A stretch of DNA of 64,000 nucleotides, taken from NCBI RefSeq assembly GCF_900105325.1, contig NZ_FNSU01000003.1:2852001-2916000 (forward strand). Reading direction: 5' to 3'. Shown here in pieces: positions 44,659 to 53,870 of this stretch. A program made the position numbers and the translations under genes. Under the pieces are notes generated by a model, which was not told the DNA's origin, did not search any database, and was given only the letters and a program-made list of their open reading frames with translations. The DNA comes from Pseudomonas marginalis. GTDB lineage: Bacteria > Pseudomonadota > Gammaproteobacteria > Pseudomonadales > Pseudomonadaceae. Within the stretch, counting starts at the first letter, position 1, and each line of letters begins with the position of its first letter.

Positions 44659-45639
44659 TCAGCCGCGCTCGGACGGCACTGACGACAACTCGAACGGGCT
44701 GCTGCTGCGCCGCTGGTTGCGATCTTCACGTGGGGTGGCGCCAAAGAAGTTGCGGTAGGCGCTGGAGAAATGCGGCCCCGACGAGAAGCCGCAGGACAGG
44801 CCGATCTGGATGATCGATTTGCTGGTTTGCATCAACATCTGGCGCGCCTTGTTCAGGCGCAGTTCCAGGTAGTACTGGCTGGGAACGCGATTGAGGTATT
44901 GCTTGAAGATCCGTTCCAGTTGTCGTCGCGACACGCACACGTGCTGGGCGATCTCGTCGGTGGTAAGCGGTTCTTCGATGTTGGCTTCCATCAGCAACAC
45001 CGCCTGGGTCAGCTTCGGATGGCTGGAGCCCAGGCGATTTTGCAAGGGAATGCGCTGGCGCTCGCCGCCTTCGCGGATGCGCTCCACCACCAGTTCTTCC
45101 GACACCGCGCCCGCCAGCTCGGCGCCGTGGTCGCGGGCCAGCACCGCCAGCAACAGGTCGAGTACCGACATGCCACCGCAGGCGCTCAAACGGTCACGGT
45201 CCCAGTCGAACAGGTGGCTGGTGGCAATGACCTTAGGGAAGCGCTCGGCAAAATCGTCCTGCCAGCGCCAGTGCACAGCGGCGCGGTAGCCATCCAGCAG
45301 ACCCAACTGAGCCAGCGGGTACACACCCGCTGACAAGCCGCCGATCACACAACCAGCACGCACCAACTGCTTGAGCGCAGTGCTGAGCTGGGAGGCAATA
45401 GCCGTGGGCGGTTCGTCAGCCAACAGGAACAGCTTCTGGAAACCTTCCAGCTTGCCGGCCCACGGCTCACCCGGCAATTGCCAGGCCCCTTCGGTCGCCG
45501 GTTCTGCGAGCAGAAACGACAACTCGTAGACCACATCCGGATGCACCCGCTGAGCAACGCGCAAGGCCTCCTCAGCCAGCGCAAGCGTGAGTGCTTTTGT
45601 GCTGGGCCAAATCAGGAAACCAATTTTATGGGCGGTCAT
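44659..45639 (-). CDS. argR: Arginine regulator ArgR (AraC family)
   Basis: 326 residues. Pseudomonas-type ArgR, unrelated to E. coli ArgR: a DJ-1/PfpI-like sensory domain (about 5-190; IGFLIWPSTKALTLALAEEALRVA, IGGLSAGVYPLAQLGLL) and an AraC DNA-binding domain (about 215-310; TTDEIAQHVCVSRRQLERIFKQYL, SIIQIGLSCGFSSGPHFSSAYRNFFG). Arginine-responsive activator of aru and aot and repressor of biosynthesis. It follows aotP across a REPIN, the aotJQMOP-argR order of P. aeruginosa. Confidence 0.94.
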   Translation of the reverse strand: MTAHKIGFLIWPSTKALTLALAEEALRVAQRVHPDVVYELSFLLAEPATEGAWQLPGEPWAGKLEGFQKLFLLADEPPTAIASQLSTALKQLVRAGCVIGGLSAGVYPLAQLGLLDGYRAAVHWRWQDDFAERFPKVIATSHLFDWDRDRLSACGGMSVLDLLLAVLARDHGAELAGAVSEELVVERIREGGERQRIPLQNRLGSSHPKLTQAVLLMEANIEEPLTTDEIAQHVCVSRRQLERIFKQYLNRVPSQYYLELRLNKARQMLMQTSKSIIQIGLSCGFSSGPHFSSAYRNFFGATPREDRNQRRSSSPFELSSVPSERG

Positions 45640-45734
45640 GGAGTGCTATCCGGAGCGAAAACAGTGAAAGAAGCCGTGGGCCAATGCTAGCCCGTAAACC
45701 AACACAAAGCTCAAAAACGATAAAGACCTGCTTT

Positions 45735-45839
45735 CCTGTAGGAGCGAGCTTGCTCGCGAAAAACCTGAGAACACCACGGGGCATCAGGCTTCCCGCGTTA
45801 TCGTTGACGATCTTCGCGAGCAAGCTCGCTCCTACAGGG
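45735..45839. repeat. REPIN between aotP and argR
   Basis: CCTGTAGGAGCGAGCTTGCT... (45735-45760) and its inverted copy ...AGCAAGCTCGCTCCTACAGG (45813-45838) enclose 52 bp. This is the GTAGGAGCGAGCTTGCTCGCGA family widespread in P. putida and P. fluorescens, different from the REP type at 33.4 kb. It interrupts the aot-argR transcript without breaking a gene. Confidence 0.9.
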
Positions 45840-45857
45840 GGAAAGCAGCGGCCTTGA

Positions 45858-46622
45858 TTATTTCAAGCTGCCGGACAGGAACTGCTGCAACCGCTCGGAC
45901 TGCGGGTTGACCAGCACTTCCCGCGGGTTGCCACGCTCTTCGACGATGCCTTTATGCAAGAACACCAGCTGGTTGGACACTTCACGGGCAAAGCCCATTT
46001 CGTGGGTCACCACCACCATGGTGCGGCCTTCCTGGGCCAGGTCCTGCATCACCTTGAGCACTTCGCCGACCAACTCTGGGTCCAGCGCCGAGGTGGGTTC
46101 GTCGAACAGCATCACCTCAGGCTCCATCGCCAGGGCACGGGCGATCGCCACGCGCTGCTGCTCGCCCCCGGACATGTGGCCGGGGAACGCATCCTTGCGA
46201 TGGCCCACGCCGACCTTGGCCAAATAGTGCTCGGCCTTTTCACGGGCCTCTTTCTTCGACACGCCCAGCACATGCACCGGGGCTTCCATCACGTTTTCAA
46301 TCGCGGTCATGTGCGACCACAGGTTGAAATGCTGGAACACCATCGACAGGCGCGAGCGCATGCGTTGCAGTTGCTTAGGGTCGGCGGCCTTCATGGCGCC
46401 GTCCTTGTTGGCCACCAGTTTCAGCTCTTCGTTATTGAGCAGGATCTTGCCGGCGTGGGGTTGCTCCAGCAGGTTGATGCAGCGCAAAAAGGTACTTTTG
46501 CCCGAACCACTGGAACCGATGATGCTGATCACATCACCGGCCGCGGCGGCCAGGGACACGCCTTTGAGCACTTCATGACTGCCATAGCGTTTATGCAGGT
46601 CTTGGACTTCAAGTTTGTACAT
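45858..46622 (-). CDS. aotP: Arginine/ornithine ABC transporter, ATPase AotP
   Basis: 254 residues from MYKLEVQDLHKRYGSHEVLKG. Polar amino-acid importer ATPase: Walker A GSSGSGKST (about 36-44), Q-loop FQHFNLW, signature MSGGEQQRVAIARAL and Walker B VMLFDEPTSALD. Energises uptake of arginine and ornithine through AotQM. The gene is intact although its membrane partner aotM is interrupted. Confidence 0.95.
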   Translation of the reverse strand: MYKLEVQDLHKRYGSHEVLKGVSLAAAAGDVISIIGSSGSGKSTFLRCINLLEQPHAGKILLNNEELKLVANKDGAMKAADPKQLQRMRSRLSMVFQHFNLWSHMTAIENVMEAPVHVLGVSKKEAREKAEHYLAKVGVGHRKDAFPGHMSGGEQQRVAIARALAMEPEVMLFDEPTSALDPELVGEVLKVMQDLAQEGRTMVVVTHEMGFAREVSNQLVFLHKGIVEERGNPREVLVNPQSERLQQFLSGSLK

Positions 46623-46649
46623 GCGGTCGGTTCTCACAAAAACAGGTGG

Positions 46650-47762
46650 TCAGTCGTTGAGCAAGCGCCCGTGACGCAGCGCTTCGCGCCCCGCCACCTT
46701 GGCCAGCCAGAAACCCGCTTGGGCATAACGTAGCCGTTCAACGGCAAACAACACCCCCGAGGTGCCTGCGCAGATAATGCTCACGCGGTCTTCCAGGGGG
46801 TCAATCACTTCAAAAATCGGCTCGCCCTTCTCGATCCAGTCGCCGGCTTTACGCAGGTAACTGATCACCCCGGCGTGGGGCGCGAACAGCAATTCGGTGC
46901 CTTCGAAGGGCACGCCTTCACACGGTTCGTGTTGCGGCGCCGGCCATTCGCCCTTGATCAGGCCTTGCTCGGCGAGAAACGCGAGGATGCCTTCGGCGTG
47001 GAAGATCGCTTCGTCACGACCGGTGTCCGCTTGACCGCCCAACTCCAAGGTAGTCGCCAGGCAGGCCAGCGGGATCTGCGCGTCAGGAAAGGCGCGGGAC
47101 AGACGCAGCCACGGCAACGAGCAGGCCTCATCAAACGAGCTGCCGCCGGAATCTTCCGCGAGCAGACCGACTTTCACATTCAAGTGCGCCGACAGCGAAC
47201 GCCACTGCGGCCAGTGCTGGGGCAGCGCGTACATGTGCAGTGCGGCTTCGGCGTCGCAGTGCAGGTCGAGGACGATATCGGCGCTGCACGCATGGCTCAG
47301 CAGGATGCGTTGCATGCCTTGCAATTGGCTGCTCGGCTCGGGCAATGCGTTGAGCGCATCGGCCATCGCTTGGCGAATCATGCGCACGTTGGCGTGAGCA
47401 TCATCCCCCAGCTTGCCTGTGAGCAACTCGGCCACCGGCTCGCTCAACTCAACGAAATCGCGGTTGAAATTCTTGCCGCTGCCCACTTCGAAACGGCCCT
47501 GGTGGCTGCCTTGCAGCAACTGGCCCAGGCCCATCGGGTTGGCCACCGGCACCAGCTCGATCACGCCGTTGAGGCCACCTTGCGCTTCAAGTTCGGCGAG
47601 GCGTTTTTTCAGCTCCCACGCGGCGCGCATGCCGGGCAATTCATCGGCGTGCAGGCTGGCCTGGATATAGGCCTTGCGCTCGCCACTGCCGAAACGGAAC
47701 ACGCTCAGTTGGCGCTCGCAGCCCAGGTGGCCCCAGGGCAACAGGTGATCGATACGTTCCAT
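46650..47762 (-). CDS. aotO: AotO, succinylglutamate desuccinylase/aspartoacylase family protein
   Basis: 370 residues. Zinc hydrolase-like domain with HADELPGMRAA (HxxE type, about 38-48), GKNFNRDFVE and VLDLHCDAEAALHMY; a C-terminal biotinyl-like beta domain follows (HAGVISYLRKAGDWIEKGEPIFEV). Lies between aotM and aotP as in P. aeruginosa, where it is not needed for transport. Substrate unknown; possibly hydrolyses acylated amino acids. Confidence 0.85.
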   Translation of the reverse strand: MERIDHLLPWGHLGCERQLSVFRFGSGERKAYIQASLHADELPGMRAAWELKKRLAELEAQGGLNGVIELVPVANPMGLGQLLQGSHQGRFEVGSGKNFNRDFVELSEPVAELLTGKLGDDAHANVRMIRQAMADALNALPEPSSQLQGMQRILLSHACSADIVLDLHCDAEAALHMYALPQHWPQWRSLSAHLNVKVGLLAEDSGGSSFDEACSLPWLRLSRAFPDAQIPLACLATTLELGGQADTGRDEAIFHAEGILAFLAEQGLIKGEWPAPQHEPCEGVPFEGTELLFAPHAGVISYLRKAGDWIEKGEPIFEVIDPLEDRVSIICAGTSGVLFAVERLRYAQAGFWLAKVAGREALRHGRLLND

Positions 47763-48113
47763 ATCAGTGCTTCCGTGGAGCCAGGTAGCTCAGCCAGCGG
47801 CGCTCGGCCAACTTGAACAGGCGCACCAGGATAAAGGTCAGGCACAGGTAGAACACGCCGGCGGTGATGTAGGCTTCGAACGGCAGGTAAAACTGCGCGT
47901 TGACCGTGCGCGCGGCACCGGTGATGTCGATCAGGGTGACGATGGACGCGAGACTGGTGGTCTGCAGCATCATGATCACTTCGTTGCTGTACTGCGGTAG
48001 CGCGCGGCGCAGGGCCGACGGCAGCAGGATGCGGCGGTACAGCTTGTAGCGCGACATGCCCATGGCCTTGGCCGCTTCGATCTCGCCATTGGGGGTGGCC
48101 TTGAGGCGGTACA

Positions 48114-49380
48114 AACCGGGGACATCGTTTACATTTCTAACCGGGGACATGGTTTACAGGCTAATACGCATGATCAGGAGGTAACTGATCATGCCCTGGA
48201 ACCAAGAGTCCCCCATGAATCAAAGAATCAAGCTGGTAGCTGATTGGCTTTCTGGCAACTTCACCAAAAGCCAGTTGGCACGCCGCTTTGACGTTAGCCG
48301 ACCTACCGTCGATAAGTGGATTGCCCGGCACGACGGCGACTTGAGGTCTTTATCCGAACTGTCCCGGCGACCTCACAACAGCCCAAATAAAACCGACGAC
48401 GAGATTTTGGCCCGTGTAGTCGCGATGAAGGAGGCTCACGATAAATGGGGGCCGAAAAAGCTTCTCGAACTATTACGGCTGGAAGATCCCTCCGTCACCT
48501 GGCCCTCTCCAAGTACGGCCGGTCAATGGCTTGACCGACTTGGGCTCGTCAAAAAGCGGCGCTTCAAACGCCGACACAGCATTTCCCACGCACAAATGCG
48601 AAAGGCCGACGAACCTAACAAGACGTGGTGTGCTGACTACAAAGGGCAGTTCAAGATGCTTAATGCTCAGATGTGCTTCCCTTTGACCGTCACAGACCAT
48701 GCGTCGCGTCTGATTTTAGCGTGCAGGGCCCATCCCAAGATCATGACCCAGCCTGTAAAACAGGCCTTTGAGAGGCTTTTTCAGGAGTACGGCATGCCGG
48801 AAGTTATCCGTTCGGACAACGGGGTACCGTTCGCCTCTCCTGGCCTGGCAAGAATATCCACACTGGCAGTTTGGTGGATTCGGCTGGGTATTTATCCCGA
48901 GCGAACCATGCCGGGAAGACCCGCCCAGAATGGTCGCCATGAACGAATGCACCGTAGCTTGAAACTTGAGTTGCCCTTAGGGAAAAACTTAGTCGAGCAG
49001 CAGCTTTTGCTGGAGCATTTCAGGCATGAGTTTAATTACGTACGCCCTCACGAAGCGCTCGGCATGAAACGTCCAGGAGACTTGTATGTGCCGTCCACCC
49101 GAATTTATCCAGGATGCTTGCCCGATGTGGAATATCCGGCAGAAATGAAAGTTCGAAGCGTCAGGCAGGACGGATCGATCAAGTGGAACGGCAAGTTGGT
49201 ATTTATCAGCGAGGCGCTGTCCGGGGAAAGGATAGGGCTCAAAGAAGCTGAAGATGAAGCTTGGGATTTGTACCTGTGTGATTATCCCTTGGGGAGGCTT
49301 GGACGAGGTATGACCCGCGTCCAGGCCTCAAATGTGTAAACGATGTCCCCGGTTTCAGATGTAAACGATGTCTACGGTTC
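48114..49380 (+). mobile_element. IS481-family insertion sequence in aotM
   Basis: About 1.27 kb. The left end begins AACCGGGGACATCGTTTACA and the right end, read inward, AACCGTAGACATCGTTTACA (one extra G at the tip). Inside each, a second copy of AACCGGGGACAT-GTTTACA occurs about 25 bp further in, so the ends are double terminal repeats. TACA occurs on both sides (48110-48113 and 49381-49384) as a probable 4-bp target duplication. One transposase gene; the element looks complete and recent. Confidence 0.9.
48191..49339 (+). CDS. IS481-family transposase
   Basis: 382 residues. N-terminal helix-turn-helix (GNFTKSQLARRFDVSRPTVDKWIARH, about 23-48) and a second winged HTH, then an rve integrase core with the DDE triad in WCADYKG, VIRSDNG and GRHERMHRSLK. 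The C-terminal stretch ends in RGMTRVQASNV. AGGAGG lies 9 bases before the ATG; a second ATG eight codons in is possible. Encoded opposite to the aot operon. Confidence 0.93.
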   Translation: MPWNQESPMNQRIKLVADWLSGNFTKSQLARRFDVSRPTVDKWIARHDGDLRSLSELSRRPHNSPNKTDDEILARVVAMKEAHDKWGPKKLLELLRLEDPSVTWPSPSTAGQWLDRLGLVKKRRFKRRHSISHAQMRKADEPNKTWCADYKGQFKMLNAQMCFPLTVTDHASRLILACRAHPKIMTQPVKQAFERLFQEYGMPEVIRSDNGVPFASPGLARISTLAVWWIRLGIYPERTMPGRPAQNGRHERMHRSLKLELPLGKNLVEQQLLLEHFRHEFNYVRPHEALGMKRPGDLYVPSTRIYPGCLPDVEYPAEMKVRSVRQDGSIKWNGKLVFISEALSGERIGLKEAEDEAWDLYLCDYPLGRLGRGMTRVQASNV

Positions 49381-49738
49381 TACAGGCTACCGGCAATGAT
49401 CTCGGCGGTGTAGGCGCTGGTGTTGATCGCAAAGGCCAGGCACGCGCAGAAGGTCGCACTGGACAGCAGCGGCCACAGGAAGCTCTCGCGCACCGCTTCG
49501 AACTGCGCCAGGCCGTAGTAGATCAGGAACAGCTGCACCAGCATCGGCGTGCCGCGGATCACGTAGGTGTAGAGCCAGGCAACGCCGTTGACGACCGGTT
49601 GCTTGGACACACGCATCAAGCCCAGGGGCAAGGCGGCGAGCAGGCCGAAGAACAGCGAGATGGCGAGCAGTTTCAGGGTGGTCAGCAGGCCGCCAAGGTA
49701 CAGCGGCATGGCCTCCCAGATGACGTTGTAGTCGAAGA

Positions 49739-50428
49739 TCATAGATCAGCCGCCCTTACGCCTACCGAGTAGCGCTTCTCAAGATGACGCAGGGCCAGCA
49801 ACGACACGCTGGTGATCACCAGGTACATCGCCGCCACTGCGAGGAAGAAGGTAAAAGGCTCGCGGGTGGCATCAGCCGCCTGCTTGGCCTTGAACATCAT
49901 GTCTTGCAGGCCCACCACCGAGATCAGCGCGGTGGCCTTGGTGAGTACCAGCCAGTTGTTGGTAAACCCGGGGATCGCCAGCCGGATCATCTGCGGCACC
50001 ATCACCCGGAAAAACACCTGGAAGCTGCTCATGCCATACGCCAGGCCGGCTTCAGCCTGGCCCTTGGGGATGGCCATGAAGGCGCCACGGAAGGTTTCCG
50101 AGAGGTAGGCGCCAAAGATGAAACCCAGGGTGCCGATACCGGCGGCCAAGGGGTTCAAGTCGATATAGTCGTCATAGCCGAGCATCGGCGCGACGCGGTT
50201 AAGCAGGTCCTGACCACCGTAGAAAATCAGCAGGATCAGCACCAGGTCGGGGATCCCGCGGATCACCGTGGAGTACAAGTCACCCAGCCAGGCCAACCAG
50301 CGCACCGGCGACAGGCGTAACGCGACCCCGATCAGACCCAGAACAATGGCCAAGGCCATGGACGACAAGGCGAGCTGAAGCGTCAACCATGCGCCATCGA
50401 GGATGACGGCCCCGTAGCCTTTCAACAT
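49739..50428 (-). CDS. aotQ: Arginine/ornithine ABC permease AotQ
   Basis: 229 residues. Inner-membrane permease of the His/Glu/Gln/Arg family with about five helices and the EAA loop AIPKGQAEAGLAYGMSSFQVFFRVMVPQ (about 122-149). Stop overlaps the aotM start by 4 bp. It normally forms a heterodimer with AotM, which is disrupted here. Confidence 0.94.
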   Translation of the reverse strand: MLKGYGAVILDGAWLTLQLALSSMALAIVLGLIGVALRLSPVRWLAWLGDLYSTVIRGIPDLVLILLIFYGGQDLLNRVAPMLGYDDYIDLNPLAAGIGTLGFIFGAYLSETFRGAFMAIPKGQAEAGLAYGMSSFQVFFRVMVPQMIRLAIPGFTNNWLVLTKATALISVVGLQDMMFKAKQAADATREPFTFFLAVAAMYLVITSVSLLALRHLEKRYSVGVRAADL

Positions 50429-50457
50429 GATTCAGGTCCTCGAAAAGGGGGATGAAA

Positions 50458-50498
50458 AAATGGCGCAAACCGCAGGAATTCTGTTGCTTGCGCCATTT
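50458..50498 (-). terminator. Hairpin between aotJ and aotQ
   Basis: AAATGGCGCAA (50458-50468) and TTGCGCCATTT (50488-50498) form a perfect 11-bp stem; on the minus strand the stem runs into TTTTTTC. It lies in the 91-bp gap after aotJ. It is best read as a leaky terminator or RNA stabiliser that lets the binding protein be made in excess over the permeases. Confidence 0.7.
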
Positions 50499-50519
50499 CG
50501 GACAGATCGCTGCGACGAT

Positions 50520-51305
50520 TTACTTGGCGTCAGCGCCGTAAATATCGAAGTCGAAGTACTTGTCCTGGATTTTCTTGTATTCGCCGTTGGCACGGATCGC
50601 GGCAATGGCTGCGTTGATGCGGTCGAGGTTTTCCTTGTCGCCTTTGCGTACGGCGATGCCGATGCCGTCACCGAAGTACTTGGCGTCGGTGAACTGTGGG
50701 CCCACGAACGCGTAGCCTTTACCGGCTGGCGTCTTCAGGAAGCCGTCTTGCAGCAGGGTGGCGTCGGCCACGGTGCCGTCGAGGCGACCGGCTTCCACGT
50801 CCAGGTAGATTTCGTTCTGCGAGCTGTAAGGCACAACAGTGGCGCCTTTAGGAGCCAAGACTTCCTTGGCGAAACGATCGTGGATCGAACCGCGTTGCAC
50901 ACCGATCTTCTTGCCCTTCAATTCATCCAGGCTGTCGCTGACGGTGGTGCCTTCCTTCATCACCAGTTGCGCTGGGCTGAGGTAGTAACGGTTGGTGAAG
51001 TCCACGGACTTCTTGCGGTCTTCCGTGATGGACATGGACGACAGGATCGCGTCGATCTTGCGCACTTTGAGCGCAGGGATCAGGCCGTCGAACTCTTGCT
51101 CGACCCAGGTGCACTTGACCTTCATCTCTTCGCACAGGGCGTTGCCGATGTCGTAGTCAAAACCGACGATGCTGCCATCCGGTGCCTTGGAGGCAAACGG
51201 AGGGTAGGCCGCTTCGATACCAATTTTCAGGGGCTTGCCTTCAGCGAAAGCCTGCATGGACAGCACGGACAGCGCCAGGGCGCCCAACAGCACGAGTTTC
51301 TTCAT
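50520..51305 (-). CDS. aotJ: Arginine/ornithine-binding periplasmic protein AotJ
   Basis: 261 residues from MKKLVLLGALALSVLS; signal peptide cut near QAFA-EG (about 21). Family 3 solute-binding protein: KIGIEAAYPPFASKAPDGSIVGFDYDIGNALC, the DRKKSVDFTNRYYLSPAQ ligand segment and GTVADATLL. A longer frame to 51437 lacks signal-peptide logic. First gene of the aot operon, preceded by an ArgR half-site. Confidence 0.96.
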   Translation of the reverse strand: MKKLVLLGALALSVLSMQAFAEGKPLKIGIEAAYPPFASKAPDGSIVGFDYDIGNALCEEMKVKCTWVEQEFDGLIPALKVRKIDAILSSMSITEDRKKSVDFTNRYYLSPAQLVMKEGTTVSDSLDELKGKKIGVQRGSIHDRFAKEVLAPKGATVVPYSSQNEIYLDVEAGRLDGTVADATLLQDGFLKTPAGKGYAFVGPQFTDAKYFGDGIGIAVRKGDKENLDRINAAIAAIRANGEYKKIQDKYFDFDIYGADAK

Positions 51306-51861
51306 CTTGGGACTCCATCGGTATAGGGCAAAACAGCAGTATGAGCCATGGCCCACGATGCGACTGAGTGAAACCGAATAGCGGTGCTGCGTCCTACACC
51401 AATTCAACAGTGGAGACGACGAGCGAGTGATCGGCATTCTAACGACAGGCCGGAAGCCGATATTTCCTCAATGCGACAACAATTTACAGAAGCACTGAGA
51501 AAGCGGTTCCAGCACATTGACAGCCTCTGAATTTTATGCAGAGACAAAAGATATTAAACCTGTTGATGCTGCAAATTGCGGGCCTATTATTCGCAAACCC
51601 TTCTAGCACGGCAAGTGTGGCGTTTAATCTTATGGCTCGGGGTGTCTAAGGCGCGGTTTTTCGGGGCATAAGCGTAGCCCTTTGCCTCAGGTTTGGGCGA
51701 TGGGTTACACATTTGTGCCACTCGGTAACATTCAGAAACCTCCTACGCGAAAAACCGATATTTATTTGCCTGATGATCATGCGGGCCTGTCAGACCCTCC
51801 CCCCTACCCACCTTGGATTGCAATCCAAATGTAGGAAAGGCGGTGATTTTGAGAAATCATA
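51306..51861. other. Region between aotJ and the acsA terminator
   Basis: About 555 bp, AT-rich in its middle. Contains the aotJ promoter (minus strand) with the ArgR half-site at 51463-51478. I see no gene, and nothing else definable between 51500 and 51860. Confidence 0.4.
51463..51478 (-). promoter_or_regulatory. ArgR half-site upstream of aotJ
   Basis: TGTCGCATTGAGGAAA on the minus strand fits TGTCGC-N8-AA exactly, about 158 bp before the aotJ start. A weaker TGTCGT half lies at about 51442-51447. Consistent with arginine activation of aot by ArgR in P. aeruginosa. Confidence 0.65.
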
Positions 51862-51897
51862 AAAAAGCCCCACTCGGCATACACCGAATGGGGCTCT
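51862..51897 (-). terminator. Terminator of acsA
   Basis: AGCCCCA...TGGGGCT with an inner CGG/CCG stem, followed on the minus strand by TTTTTT, 18 bp after the acsA stop. Confidence 0.85.
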
Positions 51898-51914
51898 TTC
51901 CCACCTACCCCGCC

Positions 51915-53870
51915 TTACGCGACATTCATGGTCTTGTGTGTCTCAATCAAATGCGCCACTACACCTGGGTCCGCCAGGGTGGAAATATCGCCCAGCCCGT
52001 CGTACTCGGCCGTGGCAATCTTGCGCAGGATACGCCGCATGATTTTCCCCGAGCGCGTCTTCGGCAAGCCCGGTGCCCACTGGATGACATCCGGCGAGGC
52101 AATCGGCCCGATTTCCTTGCGCACCCAGTTCTTCAGCTCCAGGCGCAGGGCTTCGGTGGGTTCTTCGCCATTCTTCAGGGTCACGTACACATAGATGCCC
52201 TGGCCCTTGATGTCGTGCGGCACACCCACCACCGCCGCTTCGGCGACTTTAGGGTGGGCAACCATGGCGCTTTCGATCTCGGCGGTGCCCATGCGGTGGC
52301 CGGATACGTTCAACACGTCATCCACACGGCCGGTGATCCACCAGTAGCCATCTTCATCGCGACGGGCGCCGTCACCGGTGAAGTACATGCCACGGAAGGT
52401 CTTGAAGTACGTGTCGACAAAACGGTCATGGTCGCCGTACAGGGTACGGGCCTGGCCTGGCCACGAGTCGAGAATCACCAGGTTGCCTTCGGCGGCGCCT
52501 TCGATGATGTTGCCCAGGTTGTCCACCAGCGCCGGCACCACGCCGAAGAACGGCCGTGCGGCAGAACCCGGCTTGAGTGCATGGGCACCCGGCAGCGGGC
52601 TCATCAGGGTGGCGCCGGTTTCGGTCTGCCACCAGGTGTCGACGATCGGGCAACGGGATTGGCCGACATTCTTGTAGTACCAGTCCCACGCTTCCGGGTT
52701 GATCGGCTCACCCACCGAGCCCAACAGGCGCAGGCTGCTGCCATCGACGCCTTCGCAGGCAGCGGTGCCGGACGCCATCATCGCGCGGATCGCGGTCGGG
52801 GCGGTGTAGAGGATATTGACCTTGTGCTTGTCGACGATCTTGCCCACCCGGGTAATGTCCGGGTAGTTCGGCACACCTTCGAACAGCAAGGTGGTCGCGC
52901 CATTGGCCAGCGGGCCGTAGACAATATACGTGTGGCCGGTGACCCAGCCGACGTCGGCGGTGCACCAGTAGATTTCGCCCGGGCGGTAGTCGAATACGCG
53001 CTCGTGGGTCAGGGCCGCGTACAACAGGTAGCCGCCGGTGGTGTGCTGCACGCCTTTCGGCTTGCCGGTGGAACCTGAGGTGTAGAGGATGAATAGCGCT
53101 TCTTCGGCGCCCATCTCTTTGGGCGCACACACGGTGCCCGCCACTTTCATCAGGTCTTCGTACCAGATGTCGCGATGCTGGTTCCACTTGATCGAACCAT
53201 TGGTGCGCTTGCACACGATGACCTTCTGGATGCTGCTGGTTTCCGGGTTGGTCAGCGCGTCGTCGACGTTGGCCTTCAGCGGAATCTTCTTACCGGCGCG
53301 AATGCCTTCATCGGCCGTGATCACCACCTTCGACTTACAGTCGATGATGCGACCGGCCAGGGCCTCCGGCGAGAAACCACCAAACACCACGGAATGGATC
53401 GCACCGATGCGGGTACACGCCAGCATGGCGACCACGGCTTCGGGAATCATCGGCATATAGATGGTTACCACGTCGCCGCGGTGTACATCCTGGCCACGCA
53501 GGGCGTTGGCGAACTTGCAGACTTCTTCGTGCAGCTCGCGGTAGGTGATGGTACGGCTCTCGGCCGGGTCATCGCCCTCCCAGATGATCGCCGCCTGGTC
53601 GCCGCGCTCGGCGAGGTGACGGTCCAGGCAGTTGTAGGAAACGTTCAGGGTGCCATCGGCGAACCACTTGATGTCGACATGGTGATCGTCGAAAGAGGTC
53701 TGCTTCACCGCGGTGAAAGGCTTGACCCAGTCAAGGCGCTTGGCTTGCTCGCGCCAGAAACCGTCGGGGTTGACCACCGACTGCTGGTACATGGCCTTGT
53801 AGGTTGCCTCGTCGGTCAGCGTGTTGGCTGCTACTTCGGGGCGAACGGGGTACAGGGAAGCCGCACTCAT
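51915..53870 (-). CDS. acsA: Acetyl-coenzyme A synthetase
   Basis: 651 residues, full length. Activates acetate with ATP and CoA to acetyl-CoA via acetyl-AMP. ANL-superfamily motifs: the phosphate loop YTSGSTGKPKG (about 265-275), WWQTETGATLMSPLPG (about 414), YFTGDGARRDEDGYWWITGR and the C-terminal PKTRSGKIMRR, whose lysine is the usual acetylation switch. Single gene; the upstream region has no site I can name. Confidence 0.97.
   Translation of the reverse strand: MSAASLYPVRPEVAANTLTDEATYKAMYQQSVVNPDGFWREQAKRLDWVKPFTAVKQTSFDDHHVDIKWFADGTLNVSYNCLDRHLAERGDQAAIIWEGDDPAESRTITYRELHEEVCKFANALRGQDVHRGDVVTIYMPMIPEAVVAMLACTRIGAIHSVVFGGFSPEALAGRIIDCKSKVVITADEGIRAGKKIPLKANVDDALTNPETSSIQKVIVCKRTNGSIKWNQHRDIWYEDLMKVAGTVCAPKEMGAEEALFILYTSGSTGKPKGVQHTTGGYLLYAALTHERVFDYRPGEIYWCTADVGWVTGHTYIVYGPLANGATTLLFEGVPNYPDITRVGKIVDKHKVNILYTAPTAIRAMMASGTAACEGVDGSSLRLLGSVGEPINPEAWDWYYKNVGQSRCPIVDTWWQTETGATLMSPLPGAHALKPGSAARPFFGVVPALVDNLGNIIEGAAEGNLVILDSWPGQARTLYGDHDRFVDTYFKTFRGMYFTGDGARRDEDGYWWITGRVDDVLNVSGHRMGTAEIESAMVAHPKVAEAAVVGVPHDIKGQGIYVYVTLKNGEEPTEALRLELKNWVRKEIGPIASPDVIQWAPGLPKTRSGKIMRRILRKIATAEYDGLGDISTLADPGVVAHLIETHKTMNVA

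Larger units (their letters stand above)
47764..49742 (-). pseudogene. aotM: aotM, arginine/ornithine permease subunit, split by an IS element
   Basis: The N-terminal part (49742 down to about 49381) encodes MIFDYNVIWEAMPLYLGGLL... with helices and ends at NTSAYTAEIIAGSL. The C-terminal part (about 48113 down to 47764) continues with KATPNGEIEAAKAMGMSRYKLYRR, the EAA loop that contacts AotP, to the end. Together they make a normal permease of about 230 residues. The IS481 element sits between, just before the EAA loop. The 5' fragment stops within IS sequence, so no functional AotM is expected unless precise excision occurs. Confidence 0.92.
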
